From positions 97,544-161,543 of the forward strand of contig CAJTCL010000010.1 in NCBI GenBank assembly GCA_910575005.1: a DNA stretch of 64,000 bases, read 5' to 3'. This stretch comes from Lachnospiraceae bacterium. GTDB taxonomy: Bacteria > Bacillota > Clostridia > Lachnospirales > Lachnospiraceae. The translations under genes were made by a program, and so were the position numbers. Every line of letters begins with the position of its first letter. Position 1 is the first letter of the stretch. Below, one piece after another: positions 32,976-42,934 of the stretch. A model generated the notes under the pieces. That model saw only the letters and a program-made list of their open reading frames with translations, had not been told where the DNA came from and made no database searches.

Positions 32976-35131
32976 TATAACACCCGCTTAAATTTCTTTT
33001 CCAATTCATATTTAGACATGGAGATAATTGTTGGCCGTCCATGTGGACAGTGATAGGGATTGTCCAATGTCAAAAGATCTGCAATCAATGCCTCAATCTC
33101 CTGTCTGGATAATTTCTGATTGCCCTTAACTGCCGCCTTGCAGGACATAGAGGCAATTTTTTCCATTATTACCTGTGGAGTCTCCCTACCATGAAATTCG
33201 GACAAACTGTCTAAAATCTCTATCATCAGTTCTTCGCCATTGAGTCCAAACAAATTGGCTGGAACAGCTGTTACGGAGTATTCTTTTCCGCCAAAATGCT
33301 CCACCTCAAAGCCAAGTTTGTGAAAATAATCTAGATATTTTTTTAAAAGTGACTCTTCCTGCATATTTAAAGTGAGCAAAATTGGCGGATAAATTACCTG
33401 GGAAGTAAATTCTTTGGCGTCAAGTGTCTTCATCGTACGCTCATAGAGTACTTTTTCATGAGCTGCATGCTGATCTATAATATAGAGCTGGCCATCAAAT
33501 TCTACCAGCCAATAAGTATCAAAAAGCTGTCCAATCATCCGGTATTCTTTTTGGGAGGAGCTATCTAATAATTTTCTATTTGTCTCCTGAAAAAGCTCTC
33601 GCTGGGTAAATGACTGCAATTTCTCCTCAGTTTTTTTGTTGGTGCATTCTGTTTTCCCCTGATTCTTTTCTAATTCTGCCGGTCTGTGCTCCACTTTTGT
33701 TTTGTCTGTTGAATCATCTGGTCGTAGCTCAACTGTTTCTATCTGATTTTTTGTCGCCTCATCTCTCCTTTTTTCAGAAAGCTCTGTTGATGTTGTAAAA
33801 TCAGCAGATTCCCCTGTCCGTTCTGGTGATGCTGCAAAATCAGCAGATTCCCCTGTTCGTTCCGGTGGTGCTACAAAATCAGCATTTTCCGCTGCCAGTT
33901 CTGGTATTTCCTTTGACATTTTGGAAATTGGTGTCTGTTGAGACCGCTTTTCTGTCTCAGATTTTTTCTGATACATTGGTTCATAAGGGCTGTCGTCTTT
34001 AATTGCCCGCTTGATTGCTTCCAAACGCTTGGTTTCAAACGGTTCTGGAGCCTGTCGTTTGGCTCTCAATTGTTCCTGTCTATATTGTTTTGACCGCTTT
34101 GGGGATTCCTTTTCATTATCCAGGCTCACCTGATAAACTAGTTCACTCTGGTTGATCACATCTCGAATTAAAGTTGATAAGAATTGATAGAACTCTTTTC
34201 CATTGCTGAATCGCAATTCCATTTTGGTAGGATGAACATTGACATCCAACAGACTGCCATTGATGGAAATATCGAGAACTGTGAACGGATATTTGTGCTG
34301 CATCACAAAAGATTGATAGCCTTCCTCAATTCCTTTGGCAATCAAACTGCTCTTAATATATCTTCCATTGATAAAATAAGTTTCATAATTACGGTTTCCT
34401 CTGGAAATCAATGGCTTTCCAATAAATCCTTTTATAGAAAATAATTCATTTTCTCCTTGAATCTCTAGAAGATTGGCAGTTGTCTCCCGACCATAGATAT
34501 GATAAATCACATCTTTTAAGTTGGAATTGCCAGAGGTGTGCAGTTTTAATTGGTTATTGGAAATAAATTTAAAAGAAATTTCTGGATGGGACAAAGCCAG
34601 TTTTTCTATTAAATTTTCTATATATCCCGCTTCTGTCTGTGCGGTCTTTAAAAATTTTCTTCTCGCAGGAGTATTATAAAAAAGATTGCGCACCAGAAAA
34701 GTTGTGCCCTCGGGAGCGCCAATCTCCTCGATAGATTTCTCTTTTCCTCCTTCGATCACATATCGAACACCACCAATACCTTGCACCGTTTTTGTAATCA
34801 ATTCTACCTGTGATACTGCCGCAATGCTTGACAATGCTTCTCCGCGAAATCCCAATGAAGATACAGAGACAAGATCCTCAACGGAACGGATTTTACTGGT
34901 AGAATGGCGCAAAAAAGCAAGCGGAACTTGTTCTTTTTCAATGCCACATCCATTGTCTGTGATACGAATAAAAGAGATCCCGCCTTCTTTGATTTCCACA
35001 GTAATGGCACTGGACTGGGCATCAATGGCATTTTCCACAAGTTCCTTGACAACAGATGCAGGACGTTCAATCACTTCTCCCGCCGCAATCTTATCAATCG
35101 TTTGCTGATCTAAAATTTCTATATTTGGCAT
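32975..35131 (-). CDS. mutL: DNA mismatch repair endonuclease MutL
   Basis: A 718-residue MutL. The GHKL ATPase domain (1 to about 330) has ELVENAIDA, DNGCGI and GFRGEALSSI. The C-terminal domain has IDQHAAHEKVLYER, the endonuclease metal motif of non-methyl-directed MutL, and the terminal CPHGRPT. Between them a low-complexity linker (about 350-530) contains 14-residue tandem repeats (ESADF...PERTG) at 33780-33890. MutS lies upstream, separated by a Uma2-type gene and a small gene. Confidence 0.96.
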   Translation of the reverse strand: MPNIEILDQQTIDKIAAGEVIERPASVVKELVENAIDAQSSAITVEIKEGGISFIRITDNGCGIEKEQVPLAFLRHSTSKIRSVEDLVSVSSLGFRGEALSSIAAVSQVELITKTVQGIGGVRYVIEGGKEKSIEEIGAPEGTTFLVRNLFYNTPARRKFLKTAQTEAGYIENLIEKLALSHPEISFKFISNNQLKLHTSGNSNLKDVIYHIYGRETTANLLEIQGENELFSIKGFIGKPLISRGNRNYETYFINGRYIKSSLIAKGIEEGYQSFVMQHKYPFTVLDISINGSLLDVNVHPTKMELRFSNGKEFYQFLSTLIRDVINQSELVYQVSLDNEKESPKRSKQYRQEQLRAKRQAPEPFETKRLEAIKRAIKDDSPYEPMYQKKSETEKRSQQTPISKMSKEIPELAAENADFVAPPERTGESADFAASPERTGESADFTTSTELSEKRRDEATKNQIETVELRPDDSTDKTKVEHRPAELEKNQGKTECTNKKTEEKLQSFTQRELFQETNRKLLDSSSQKEYRMIGQLFDTYWLVEFDGQLYIIDQHAAHEKVLYERTMKTLDAKEFTSQVIYPPILLTLNMQEESLLKKYLDYFHKLGFEVEHFGGKEYSVTAVPANLFGLNGEELMIEILDSLSEFHGRETPQVIMEKIASMSCKAAVKGNQKLSRQEIEALIADLLTLDNPYHCPHGRPTIISMSKYELEKKFKRVL

Positions 35132-35176
35132 AAATACTCCTTTTATCCAAAAAAATTTATGAGGGATATGAATGAC

Positions 35177-35443
35177 TCAAAAAATAATATTTGCACTGTA
35201 TAATAACTCTTCCACCCACAAAGGACATTTTATAATTTTATCAACGCAAACACTATTCTCAATACGGGCTGTTCTTACAAAATGTTCTGAATTATCATAA
35301 AGTTCTAAAACAAAATCAGTAACCATACGAAAAAATTCTTCCTCTTCTTTATCTTCTGCTTCCTTCAATAAATCAAACGATTCATCAAAGTTTATATTTT
35401 TATATTGAAGATACAATTCATGTAATGTCTCTGCTTTTGACAT
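35177..35443 (-). CDS. Small acidic protein of unknown function
   Basis: An 88-residue acidic protein, rich in Glu and Asp in the first half (FDLLKEAEDKEEEEFF), with an SKAETLHELYLQ N-terminus and a C-terminal KCPLWVEELLYSANIIF. Helical throughout by composition, no membrane segment, no motif I recognise. I chose the ATG at 35443, which has GGTGGGA upstream; an in-frame ATG at 35467 lacks any ribosome-binding site. It sits between mutL and the Uma2 gene, in the same direction. Confidence 0.55.
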   Translation of the reverse strand: MSKAETLHELYLQYKNINFDESFDLLKEAEDKEEEEFFRMVTDFVLELYDNSEHFVRTARIENSVCVDKIIKCPLWVEELLYSANIIF

Positions 35444-35512
35444 ATCCACAATCCCACCATTTTCCATAATATTTATATCATAGCAAAGATCCTCTATAAG
35501 TTCAATCTGCTC

Positions 35513-36055
35513 TTACAGTAAATCTGCAATCTTAATGAATAAATCTCTGAAGATACATACCGGAATATCATGGTCAAAGCTGTATTGACAAGTTTGCTTT
35601 TCATGTTCAAAATCATAGACATTTACCGTGTGCATCATTGGATTGATAATCCAGTATTCCCGCACTCCAGCTCTGCGGTATTTAAAAAGCTTTATCCCAT
35701 AATCTATCTGTTGATTTGAGGGGGAGACAATCTCAATAATCCAATCTGGAGCGCCATTGCAACCTTTTTCATCCAATTTTTCTTTTTCACAGATTATGGA
35801 AAGATCAGGTTCCACATAGTTTCGATCATCTTCATTTAGAAATACTGCAAATGGAGCCAACAATACTTCACAATTCCCACCCTCTTTATCAATATAGCTT
35901 AAGATTTGATGACATAATTTTACGATAATTCTTTGATGCATAGTACTTGGTGGAGCCATGAAATAAATCTGTCCATCAATCAATTCTGCACGTTGTCCTT
36001 CTGGCAGATTGTAGATATCTTTGACAGTATAAATTTTTTCCCGAGGTAATGCCAT
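35513..36055 (-). CDS. Uma2 family (DUF820) PD-(D/E)XK nuclease-like protein
   Basis: A 180-residue Uma2/DUF820 protein. The family fold is restriction-endonuclease-like; visible core elements are RAELIDGQIYFMAPPS, the Glu-Pro-Asp strand NYVEPDLSIIC, the second motif PDWIIEIVSPS with E-x-x-S, and a final Lys-Tyr/Arg-Glu-Tyr-Trp block (KLFKYRRAGVREYWII). All predicted catalytic positions (Asp and E-V) appear intact. The biological role of Uma2 proteins is poorly known; expansion and horizontal movement are common. The gene interrupts the usual mutS-mutL adjacency. Confidence 0.88.
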   Translation of the reverse strand: MALPREKIYTVKDIYNLPEGQRAELIDGQIYFMAPPSTMHQRIIVKLCHQILSYIDKEGGNCEVLLAPFAVFLNEDDRNYVEPDLSIICEKEKLDEKGCNGAPDWIIEIVSPSNQQIDYGIKLFKYRRAGVREYWIINPMMHTVNVYDFEHEKQTCQYSFDHDIPVCIFRDLFIKIADLL

Positions 36056-36105
36056 AACAATGCCTCCTTTTCCAATATTAGTTTACATAATTTTATTATG
36101 TAAAT

Positions 36106-38754
36106 CTACCAGCGATTTTTCACCTTATTTTGCAGTTGATACAATTTATTTAAAGCATCAATGGGCGTTAAATTTCCCAAATCCAGTTCCCCAAGTTCTT
36201 TTATAATATCATCATCCTTTACTGTATCAAAAAGGGAGATCTGTGTTAGATCTACTTCATCCAGCTTCTTGCGCTTTTTTGTGACAGCGCTGTTGTTTTC
36301 AACTGTGATTTTTCCGGTGAGTTCTGCAATATCATGGGCACTCAACTCTTCTGCAATCACTTTTGCGCGCTCAATGACACTTTCTGGCACTCCAGCAAGC
36401 TTTGCTACTTGAATCCCATAGCTCTTGTCCGCACCTCCAGAAACAATCTTTCTCAAAAATACAATATCCTCGCCTTTTTCTTTGACTGCGATACAGTAAT
36501 TATTTACATTATCCAATTTCCCTTCCAGTTCCGTCAACTCATGATAATGGGTGGCAAACAACGTTTTGGCTCCCAGAAGTTTTGGGTTGCTGATATGTTC
36601 CACCACTGCCCAGGCAATACTTAAACCATCAAAGGTACTGGTTCCACGCCCGATTTCATCCAATACCAACAGACTGTTGCTGGTGGCATTCCGAAGTATA
36701 TTTGCCACCTCTGTCATCTCCACCATAAAAGTACTCTGCCCGCTTGCCAGATCATCAGAAGCCCCTACTCTTGTAAAAATACGGTCTACGATACCAATTT
36801 TAGCACTGTCAGCAGGAACAAAACTGCCAATCTGTGCCAGCAAAACAATCAATGCTGTCTGGCGCATATAGGTAGACTTTCCGGCCATATTGGGACCTGT
36901 GATAATAGAAATTCGCTGTTTGTGGTTGTCCAGATAAGTGTCATTAGCGATAAACATATCATTGTTGATCATCTGTTCCACAACTGGATGGCGTCCATTT
37001 TTAATATCAATCATGCCATTCTCATTGATGGAGGGGCGACAGTAATTATTGCGCTCTGCCACCAAAGCCAGAGCGGAAAAAACATCAATACCAGCCACTG
37101 CCTTTGCTGTTTTCTGGATCCTTAAAACTTCATTGGCAATTTTATCCCGTATTTCTCGAAACATCTCATATTCCAGCACTACCAACTTATCCTCTGCACC
37201 GAGAATAATGTCCTCCAGCTCTTTGAGTTCTGCGGTAATGTAGCGTTCTGCATTGGCAAGGGTCTGCTTTCTAGTATAATAATCTGGGACAAGATGTTGA
37301 TAAGAATTTGTCACCTCCAGATAATAGCCAAATACTTTGTTGTATTTGATGCGCAAGTTCTTAATTCCTGTCTTTTCGCGCTCCTTGGTCTCCAATTCCA
37401 TGAGCCAGGTCTTGCCCTCTGTCTTTGCCTGGCGCAATTTATCAATCTCTTCATCGTATCCTTCTTTTAAAATACCGCCCTCACGGATAGAAATGGGAGG
37501 TTCTTCTAAAATCGCAGAATCTATCAGTTGAAATAAGTCCTCCAAAGGATCCAAATCTGACTGGATCTCCTTTAGTAATGATGTATCAAACTCATCCAAA
37601 AGTCCTTTGATAAAGGGAAGCATTTTCAGAGAACTCTTAAAAGAAATTAAATCTCTGGGATTTGCAGTCTGATAAGTGATACGGCCAATCAAACGCTCTA
37701 AGTCATAGACAGGGTTTAAATATTCGCGAATCTCTTCCCTTGTAATCGCTTGTTCCTTTAAAGCCTCTATTGCATCTAAACGGCGATTGATTTCTTCTTT
37801 TTCAATTAAAGGCTGTTCTACAAAATTTCGCAGCATTCGAGCCCCCATTGCTGTTTTCGTCTTATCAAGCACCCAGAGAAGGGAACCGCGCTTTTGTTTT
37901 TCCCGCAGTGTCTCCACCAATTCCAAATTTCGTCCGGTGGAACTGTCAATAATCATATATTTGCCCGTACTATATATTTGCAAGCCAGTCATATTGGCAA
38001 GATTATTTTTCTGTGTCTCATAGAGATATTTTAACAGTGCGCCTGCAGCAATGGTGCCAGATTCATAATCCTCAAGTCCTAACCCCTGTATATCTGACAT
38101 TTTAAAGTGAGTGAGTAATGTATTTTTAGCAGTTTCATCACTAAAATACCAGGCATCTAGAGAATAGACGGCAATATTCAGACGATGTTTTAAATCTTCA
38201 AAATCCAAACCGGTCATATAAAATGCCTCATTGCAGATGATTTCTGAGGGATAAAATTTATGTATCTCATCTAAAAGCTTGCGCTCAGTCTCCAGCTCTG
38301 TGACATAATAATCTCCAGTGGTGACATCTGCGATAGATACCCCATAGCGATCCTCCATATATACGATACACATAATATAGTTATTTTTGGACTCATCCAA
38401 AGCTTGGGTATCAAGATTGGTACCTGGCGTGGCCACCCGCACTACCTCCCGTTTTACCAAGCCTTTTGCCATTTTTGCATCTTCTACCTGCTCACAGATT
38501 GCTACCTTATAACCCTTAGATACTAGCTTATTGAGATAGCTTTCCATTGCATGATAAGGAACGCCGCACATGGGCGCCCGTTCTTCCAAACCACAGTTTT
38601 TCCCCGTCAACGCGATTTCCAGCTCCTTGGATGCTGTCAAAGCATCCTCAAAAAACATTTCATAAAAATCTCCCAGTCGGTAAAAAAGAATACAGTCCTG
38701 GTATTCTTTTTTGGTTTCCATGTATTTTTGCATCATTGGAGTCATTTCTGCCAC
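36106..38754 (-). CDS. mutS: DNA mismatch repair protein MutS
   Basis: An 882-residue MutS that recognises mismatches and recruits MutL. The mismatch-reading Phe-X-Glu is in LGDFYEMFF near residue 29. The ATPase domain has GPNMAGKSTYMRQ (near 619), the signature SSTF-type ASGQSTFMVEM and Walker B LLVLDEIGRGTST, and a C-terminal helix-turn-helix/dimerisation tail. All motifs are intact. Start ATG is preceded by AGGAGAGGA. Confidence 0.97.
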   Translation of the reverse strand: MAEMTPMMQKYMETKKEYQDCILFYRLGDFYEMFFEDALTASKELEIALTGKNCGLEERAPMCGVPYHAMESYLNKLVSKGYKVAICEQVEDAKMAKGLVKREVVRVATPGTNLDTQALDESKNNYIMCIVYMEDRYGVSIADVTTGDYYVTELETERKLLDEIHKFYPSEIICNEAFYMTGLDFEDLKHRLNIAVYSLDAWYFSDETAKNTLLTHFKMSDIQGLGLEDYESGTIAAGALLKYLYETQKNNLANMTGLQIYSTGKYMIIDSSTGRNLELVETLREKQKRGSLLWVLDKTKTAMGARMLRNFVEQPLIEKEEINRRLDAIEALKEQAITREEIREYLNPVYDLERLIGRITYQTANPRDLISFKSSLKMLPFIKGLLDEFDTSLLKEIQSDLDPLEDLFQLIDSAILEEPPISIREGGILKEGYDEEIDKLRQAKTEGKTWLMELETKEREKTGIKNLRIKYNKVFGYYLEVTNSYQHLVPDYYTRKQTLANAERYITAELKELEDIILGAEDKLVVLEYEMFREIRDKIANEVLRIQKTAKAVAGIDVFSALALVAERNNYCRPSINENGMIDIKNGRHPVVEQMINNDMFIANDTYLDNHKQRISIITGPNMAGKSTYMRQTALIVLLAQIGSFVPADSAKIGIVDRIFTRVGASDDLASGQSTFMVEMTEVANILRNATSNSLLVLDEIGRGTSTFDGLSIAWAVVEHISNPKLLGAKTLFATHYHELTELEGKLDNVNNYCIAVKEKGEDIVFLRKIVSGGADKSYGIQVAKLAGVPESVIERAKVIAEELSAHDIAELTGKITVENNSAVTKKRKKLDEVDLTQISLFDTVKDDDIIKELGELDLGNLTPIDALNKLYQLQNKVKNRW

Positions 38755-38872
38755 GATGTCCTCTCCTCCTGTTTCTTACAATAAATCTTATATCAAATTT
38801 ATTTTTACATTATAGTATTTTTCATTGCAAATCTGTGTATGTCTGCCAGAGTCTCAAGAAAGCGATCATAAT

Positions 38873-40489
38873 TTAATCGACACCTCTTAGCGAGTATTTT
38901 TGGGCAATGGCTTCTGCCACCTTCATACCATCCATAGCAGCCGACAGAATGCCGCCCGCATATCCTGCGCCTTCTCCACAAGGATAAATGCCCTTTTTAT
39001 TGCTCTCAAAAGCCTCATTGCGCGTAATGCGCACGGGCGAAGAAGTTCGGCTCTCCACACCGGATAAAATAGTGTCTGCACGGTCAAAATCTGGGATATA
39101 TCGCGCAAACTGATGCATTCCCTGACAAAAAGAGTCCCGAATATTCTCTGAAAAAAGTTCATGTAAAGCGCCAAATGTATGTTGTCCCTTGATCTCTGAC
39201 TGAAAACTGCCATAATTGCTGGAAATCTTTTGAGACTCAAAATCTCCAAATAATTGTTGTGGGATCCTTCCCTTTCCAAGCAGATAAGCTTTTTCTTCGA
39301 GCTTGCGCTGAAATGCAACGCCGCTTAATGGTCCAGAACCTTCAAAATCTTCTGGCGTTACTGTGACAATCACAGCACTATTGGCGTTTTTGCCATCTCT
39401 TCTGTGATAACTCATGCCGTTGACAGCAAGTCGCTCTTCTTCTGAGGAGGCATTTACCACATAACCCCCAGGACACATACAAAAGGAATATACCCCTCTG
39501 CCATTCTCTAGATTTGCCGTCACCTTATAGGAAGCAGCAGGCAGTTTTGCCGCAGCCTCTGGGCCATATTGTGTTTCACTAATCATCGTCTGCGGATGCT
39601 CCACACGCAGACCCACTGCAAAAGATTTTGCCTCCATCTTAAACCCTTGATTTTTTAACATCTCAAAGGTATCTCTGGCACTGTGCCCAACAGCAAGTAC
39701 AGCGAGCTCTGTCTCTAGCTTTGAAATAGTCCCACGATCTAAATTTTCACAAATCAATGCCTTAAGCTGTCCATCTGAAAATTTCAGATCCGTCACGCAA
39801 GTCTGAAAAAAATATTTGCCGCCCCAGGCTTCAATTTGCTGGCGCATACTCTGAACCACATCTTTTAAAATATCAGTACCGATGTGGGGTTTTGCTTCAT
39901 AGGCGATGGAATTTGGTGCACCATGACGGATAAATATTTCTAAGACTTTTTGATTCCTGCCCTTGACATCCTTAACTAAAGTATTTAATTTTCCGTCCGA
40001 AAAAGTACCTGCTCCGCCCTCTCCAAACTGGACGTTTGAACAAGGGTCCAATACGTTTTCTCTCCAAAAACGTTCCACGTCCTCGGTGCGCTGTTCCACA
40101 GGTTTTCCGCGCTCTAAAATGATCGGACAAAAACCATGCTCAGCAAGCAGATACGCACAGAATAAACCTGCCGGACCACTTCCAATCACAACGGGTGGAT
40201 GTTTTAGCTTTTGTCCCTCACTGGTTATTGGAAACTGATAGAGAATATCCTGCACCTGAGAAATCTGACCACTTTTTCTGCGGCGCAAGATCCCAGCCTG
40301 ATCTTTGACTTTGACGTCTATGGTATAGACAAAAGAAACTTCACTTTTTCTACGGGCATCCACCGATTGCCTGCGAATTTTGTATTCCAAAATGTTATCC
40401 GATTTGATGCGCAGAACCTTGGCCGCTTTCTGTAATAATTGTTGTTCTGTATGGGTAATCGGAAGTTTTAATTGTTGAATGCGAATCAT
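38873..40489 (-). CDS. NAD(P)/FAD-dependent oxidoreductase of the COG2509 type
   Basis: A 538-residue flavoprotein. An N-terminal 80-residue domain resembling the RNA-binding-like cap of this family precedes the FAD Rossmann motif VVIGSGPAGLFCAYLLAEHG (about 101-120). The second motif is QFGEGGAGTFSDGKL, and the C-terminal GEGAGYAGGILSAAMDG closes the FAD site. Members are widely conserved in Firmicutes with no assigned substrate. Its ATG overlaps the end of the upstream flavoprotein gene by four bases, so both are made together. Confidence 0.9.
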   Translation of the reverse strand: MIRIQQLKLPITHTEQQLLQKAAKVLRIKSDNILEYKIRRQSVDARRKSEVSFVYTIDVKVKDQAGILRRRKSGQISQVQDILYQFPITSEGQKLKHPPVVIGSGPAGLFCAYLLAEHGFCPIILERGKPVEQRTEDVERFWRENVLDPCSNVQFGEGGAGTFSDGKLNTLVKDVKGRNQKVLEIFIRHGAPNSIAYEAKPHIGTDILKDVVQSMRQQIEAWGGKYFFQTCVTDLKFSDGQLKALICENLDRGTISKLETELAVLAVGHSARDTFEMLKNQGFKMEAKSFAVGLRVEHPQTMISETQYGPEAAAKLPAASYKVTANLENGRGVYSFCMCPGGYVVNASSEEERLAVNGMSYHRRDGKNANSAVIVTVTPEDFEGSGPLSGVAFQRKLEEKAYLLGKGRIPQQLFGDFESQKISSNYGSFQSEIKGQHTFGALHELFSENIRDSFCQGMHQFARYIPDFDRADTILSGVESRTSSPVRITRNEAFESNKKGIYPCGEGAGYAGGILSAAMDGMKVAEAIAQKYSLRGVD

Positions 40490-41736
40490 TTTTCCCTCCT
40501 GATATTATCCGCCGCCGCGCTGCCGGCCACAAAACCGCTGGACCAGGCCCATTGCAGGTTGTAGCCTCCGCACATTCCATCAATATCCACAACTTCCCCT
40601 GCAAAATATAATCCTGGTACGATACGGGATTCCATAGTTGTGGGGTTGATCTGGTCTGTGTCCACACCTCCCGCAGATACCTGAGCATGATCAAAGCCTT
40701 TGGTTCCTATAATATCAATCCTAAGAGCTTTCGTCAAAGCTGCTAAGGCGGCCAATTCTTTGTCGCTACAGTTCTGTGCTGGCTTTTCCAGATTAATACG
40801 GGCTTCCTTTAAAAATACACGATTTAACTTCTCTGGAAATAGGCCAATCAAGGCCTGTGCAGCGCTTTTTCCAGCTCCATACGTATGAAAACGCTGTTCC
40901 ATCAGAGTGGTTGCATCCTCTAGTGCTAAATCTGACAAAAAATCCAGCAATACAAATACATGTTTATGATTGAGAAGACCATAGGAGACATAACGGCTGA
41001 CTTGAAAGGCTGGAATACCAGAAACCCCAAATTCCGTTAGCTGTAATTCTCCAAAATCTTCTGTTTTTTTACGGTTTTCTATATAAAGACAAATCGTTCC
41101 TTCTGCACGTATTCCTGCAATATTTTTTAAAAATGACTGTTTTCCCTGCAATTGTACCAATGCAGGAACTAGATCTATGATTTTATGTCCTAATCCAACA
41201 ATATATGGGATGCCGCTGCCGTCGCTGCCGGTTTTCTTGGCCGCTTTTCCGCCGGTGGCAATTATACAGCATAGACTCTCAAAAATTCCTTGTTTGGTGT
41301 GGAAGGAAAATCCTTCTGTTTCTCTGTGGATTTCTCGGATTCCAACATTGTATGCAATCTCAATGTTTAATCTTTTGCATTCTAGCAATAACACCTTGAT
41401 CACAGATGCAGCCTGCCCGCTGGCAGGATAATAGTAGCCATCCCGTTTGTTTTGGGGATGGATGCCCAATTCTTTAAAAAATTGTAAGGTTTCTGCGAAC
41501 CCGAATTGACGCAGGGCAGGCAATACAAAGGCAGGGTTCTTGCCATTATAATAAGCAATGCCCTGCTTTTCGTTGGTAAAGTTACATTTTCCATTTCCAG
41601 TGACAAGAATCTTCTTACCAGCCTTGTCCATATGTTCTAAAATCAGGACACGGGCACCCTTCCGCGCTGCCTGTATAGCGGCAGTTAGTCCAGAGGCCCC
41701 TGCCCCGACAACGATTACATCCATTTTTCTGCTCAT
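40486..41736 (-). CDS. HI0933/YhiN-family NAD(P)/FAD-dependent oxidoreductase
   Basis: A 416-residue flavoprotein. VIVVGAGASGLTAAIQAARKG (Rossmann FAD motif at about 8-28), GNGKCNFTN, IIATGGKAAKKTGSDGSG and the C-terminal GLYFAGEVVDIDGMCGGYNLQWAWSSG are all typical of the HI0933-like (YhiN/BaiN) family. One family member (BaiN) works in bile-acid 7-dehydroxylation, but the general role is unknown. Coupled to the downstream flavoprotein. Confidence 0.92.
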   Translation of the reverse strand: MSRKMDVIVVGAGASGLTAAIQAARKGARVLILEHMDKAGKKILVTGNGKCNFTNEKQGIAYYNGKNPAFVLPALRQFGFAETLQFFKELGIHPQNKRDGYYYPASGQAASVIKVLLLECKRLNIEIAYNVGIREIHRETEGFSFHTKQGIFESLCCIIATGGKAAKKTGSDGSGIPYIVGLGHKIIDLVPALVQLQGKQSFLKNIAGIRAEGTICLYIENRKKTEDFGELQLTEFGVSGIPAFQVSRYVSYGLLNHKHVFVLLDFLSDLALEDATTLMEQRFHTYGAGKSAAQALIGLFPEKLNRVFLKEARINLEKPAQNCSDKELAALAALTKALRIDIIGTKGFDHAQVSAGGVDTDQINPTTMESRIVPGLYFAGEVVDIDGMCGGYNLQWAWSSGFVAGSAAADNIRREK

Positions 41737-41819
41737 AAATTATTTTCCATTCTTGCAGATTATTCTTACAGTGTCATATTTTGTACAGTATACCATTTTT
41801 GATCACAAGATTCAAGTTG

Positions 41820-42233
41820 CTAACTGGAGTAGTTTTCCAGAAAACTATAGAGTTGTTCCTCGCTGCTGATAAGTTTCCCTTCCTGGATTTCCTGTTGTAA
41901 CTCGTCTGGCAAGTTCTGAATCTGTATATCGGTGGAGGCGTACAACGTTTTTCGGTCTGCACAATATACTGCCACATACCCCTCCTCTGCCAGCAAGACA
42001 TATTCGTATGGCTCTACCACATTCAGGCTCTCAGCAAGCTCTTTTTCTCTTTCTGTTTCAACTTCTTCAATTTTTGCCAATAGAGTTTTGTTCTGCTGTT
42101 GAAGCAAATCAATATCTTTTTCATAGCTTTTCTGGTTTTTTATGGTTCCTGCAAAAAATCCTGCACTGAGACTGATGACAGCCGATAAAATAATTCCAAG
42201 TGCTAAAAAGCGGATACTACATTCTTTTTTCAT
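41820..42233 (-). CDS. Membrane-anchored protein with BofC-like C-terminal segment
   Basis: A 137-residue protein. An uncleaved N-terminal membrane helix (about 9-30) is followed by a short coiled coil (about 38-70: KDIDLLQQQNKTLLAKIEE) and a compact C-terminal part (EPYEYVLLAEEGYVAVYCADRKTLY, LPDELQQEIQEGK) that resembles the BofC C-terminal domain of spore-formers. BofC controls intercompartmental sigma-K signalling in Bacillus. Whether this is a sporulation protein is uncertain. It precedes the flavoprotein pair by about 80 bases. Confidence 0.55.
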   Translation of the reverse strand: MKKECSIRFLALGIILSAVISLSAGFFAGTIKNQKSYEKDIDLLQQQNKTLLAKIEEVETEREKELAESLNVVEPYEYVLLAEEGYVAVYCADRKTLYASTDIQIQNLPDELQQEIQEGKLISSEEQLYSFLENYSS

Positions 42234-42330
42234 CGCAAACTCCTTTTTATGGTAGTATCTGCTAATTTTTCTATTTTATTCAAACTAGAGTATAACTGTC
42301 TAGAATCTCATGAAAATAAATACAATCCTT

Positions 42331-42870
42331 TTATAAATGTACCACTGTCATATCATGGTGAATGGCTGTTAGAAAATCATGAAAAACATCTTTGGTATAT
42401 AATTTTAGACTGGAAGTGTTTACACAGGGATGACAGCCCAAAAATTCTCCTTTGAGGATATCCTCATCCACCAATAGTCTGACATGATTCTCCACATCAT
42501 TCATCAGTCCCATAACACTGACCGCACCTGGCGTAATATCCAGAAATTTTTCCATATACTCAGGAGGAGCAAAGGACAGTCTTGCACTGCCAATCTGAGA
42601 CGATAGATCTTTTGTGTGAAAAGCCTTATCGCCAGGAATCATCAGCAGATAAAATTGTGTTTTCTGGCGATTGCACAAAAACAGATTTTTACAGATCGTC
42701 GCTCCTAATGCCTGGTCTATCTCTTCGCAGGCCTCCATTGTCATGGCTGGAGCATGGTCAATTCGCTCATATTCTACCCCCAGCTTGTCCAGCAAATCGT
42801 AGACTCTTATCTCTTTTTCCAGGCGTTCTGCTATATGTTCTGGACGCCCCTTATATAAAGTCAATCCCAT
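42331..42870 (-). CDS. Prolyl-tRNA editing protein (PrdX/YbaK-type)
   Basis: A 179-residue stand-alone editing domain related to the ProRS insertion domain. It has the N-terminal KLGVEYERIDHAPAMTME, KNLFLCNRQKTQFYLLMIPG (with the conserved Lys of the editing site), GAVSVMGLMND and the C-terminal block GCHPCVNTSSLKL of the PrdX subfamily. Such proteins deacylate Ala- or Cys-tRNA-Pro. AAAGGAG precedes the start. Confidence 0.9.
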   Translation of the reverse strand: MGLTLYKGRPEHIAERLEKEIRVYDLLDKLGVEYERIDHAPAMTMEACEEIDQALGATICKNLFLCNRQKTQFYLLMIPGDKAFHTKDLSSQIGSARLSFAPPEYMEKFLDITPGAVSVMGLMNDVENHVRLLVDEDILKGEFLGCHPCVNTSSLKLYTKDVFHDFLTAIHHDMTVVHL

Positions 42871-42934
42871 TCTTTTTCTCCTTTAGAACCAGTTTTTGTC
42901 TTTAAGTTCTTGAAAAAATATTGTTCATTTGAGG

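Noticed and set aside
33780..33890. Non-coding tandem repeat
   Set aside because: It lies in frame inside mutL and encodes an acidic linker; units are multiples of three.
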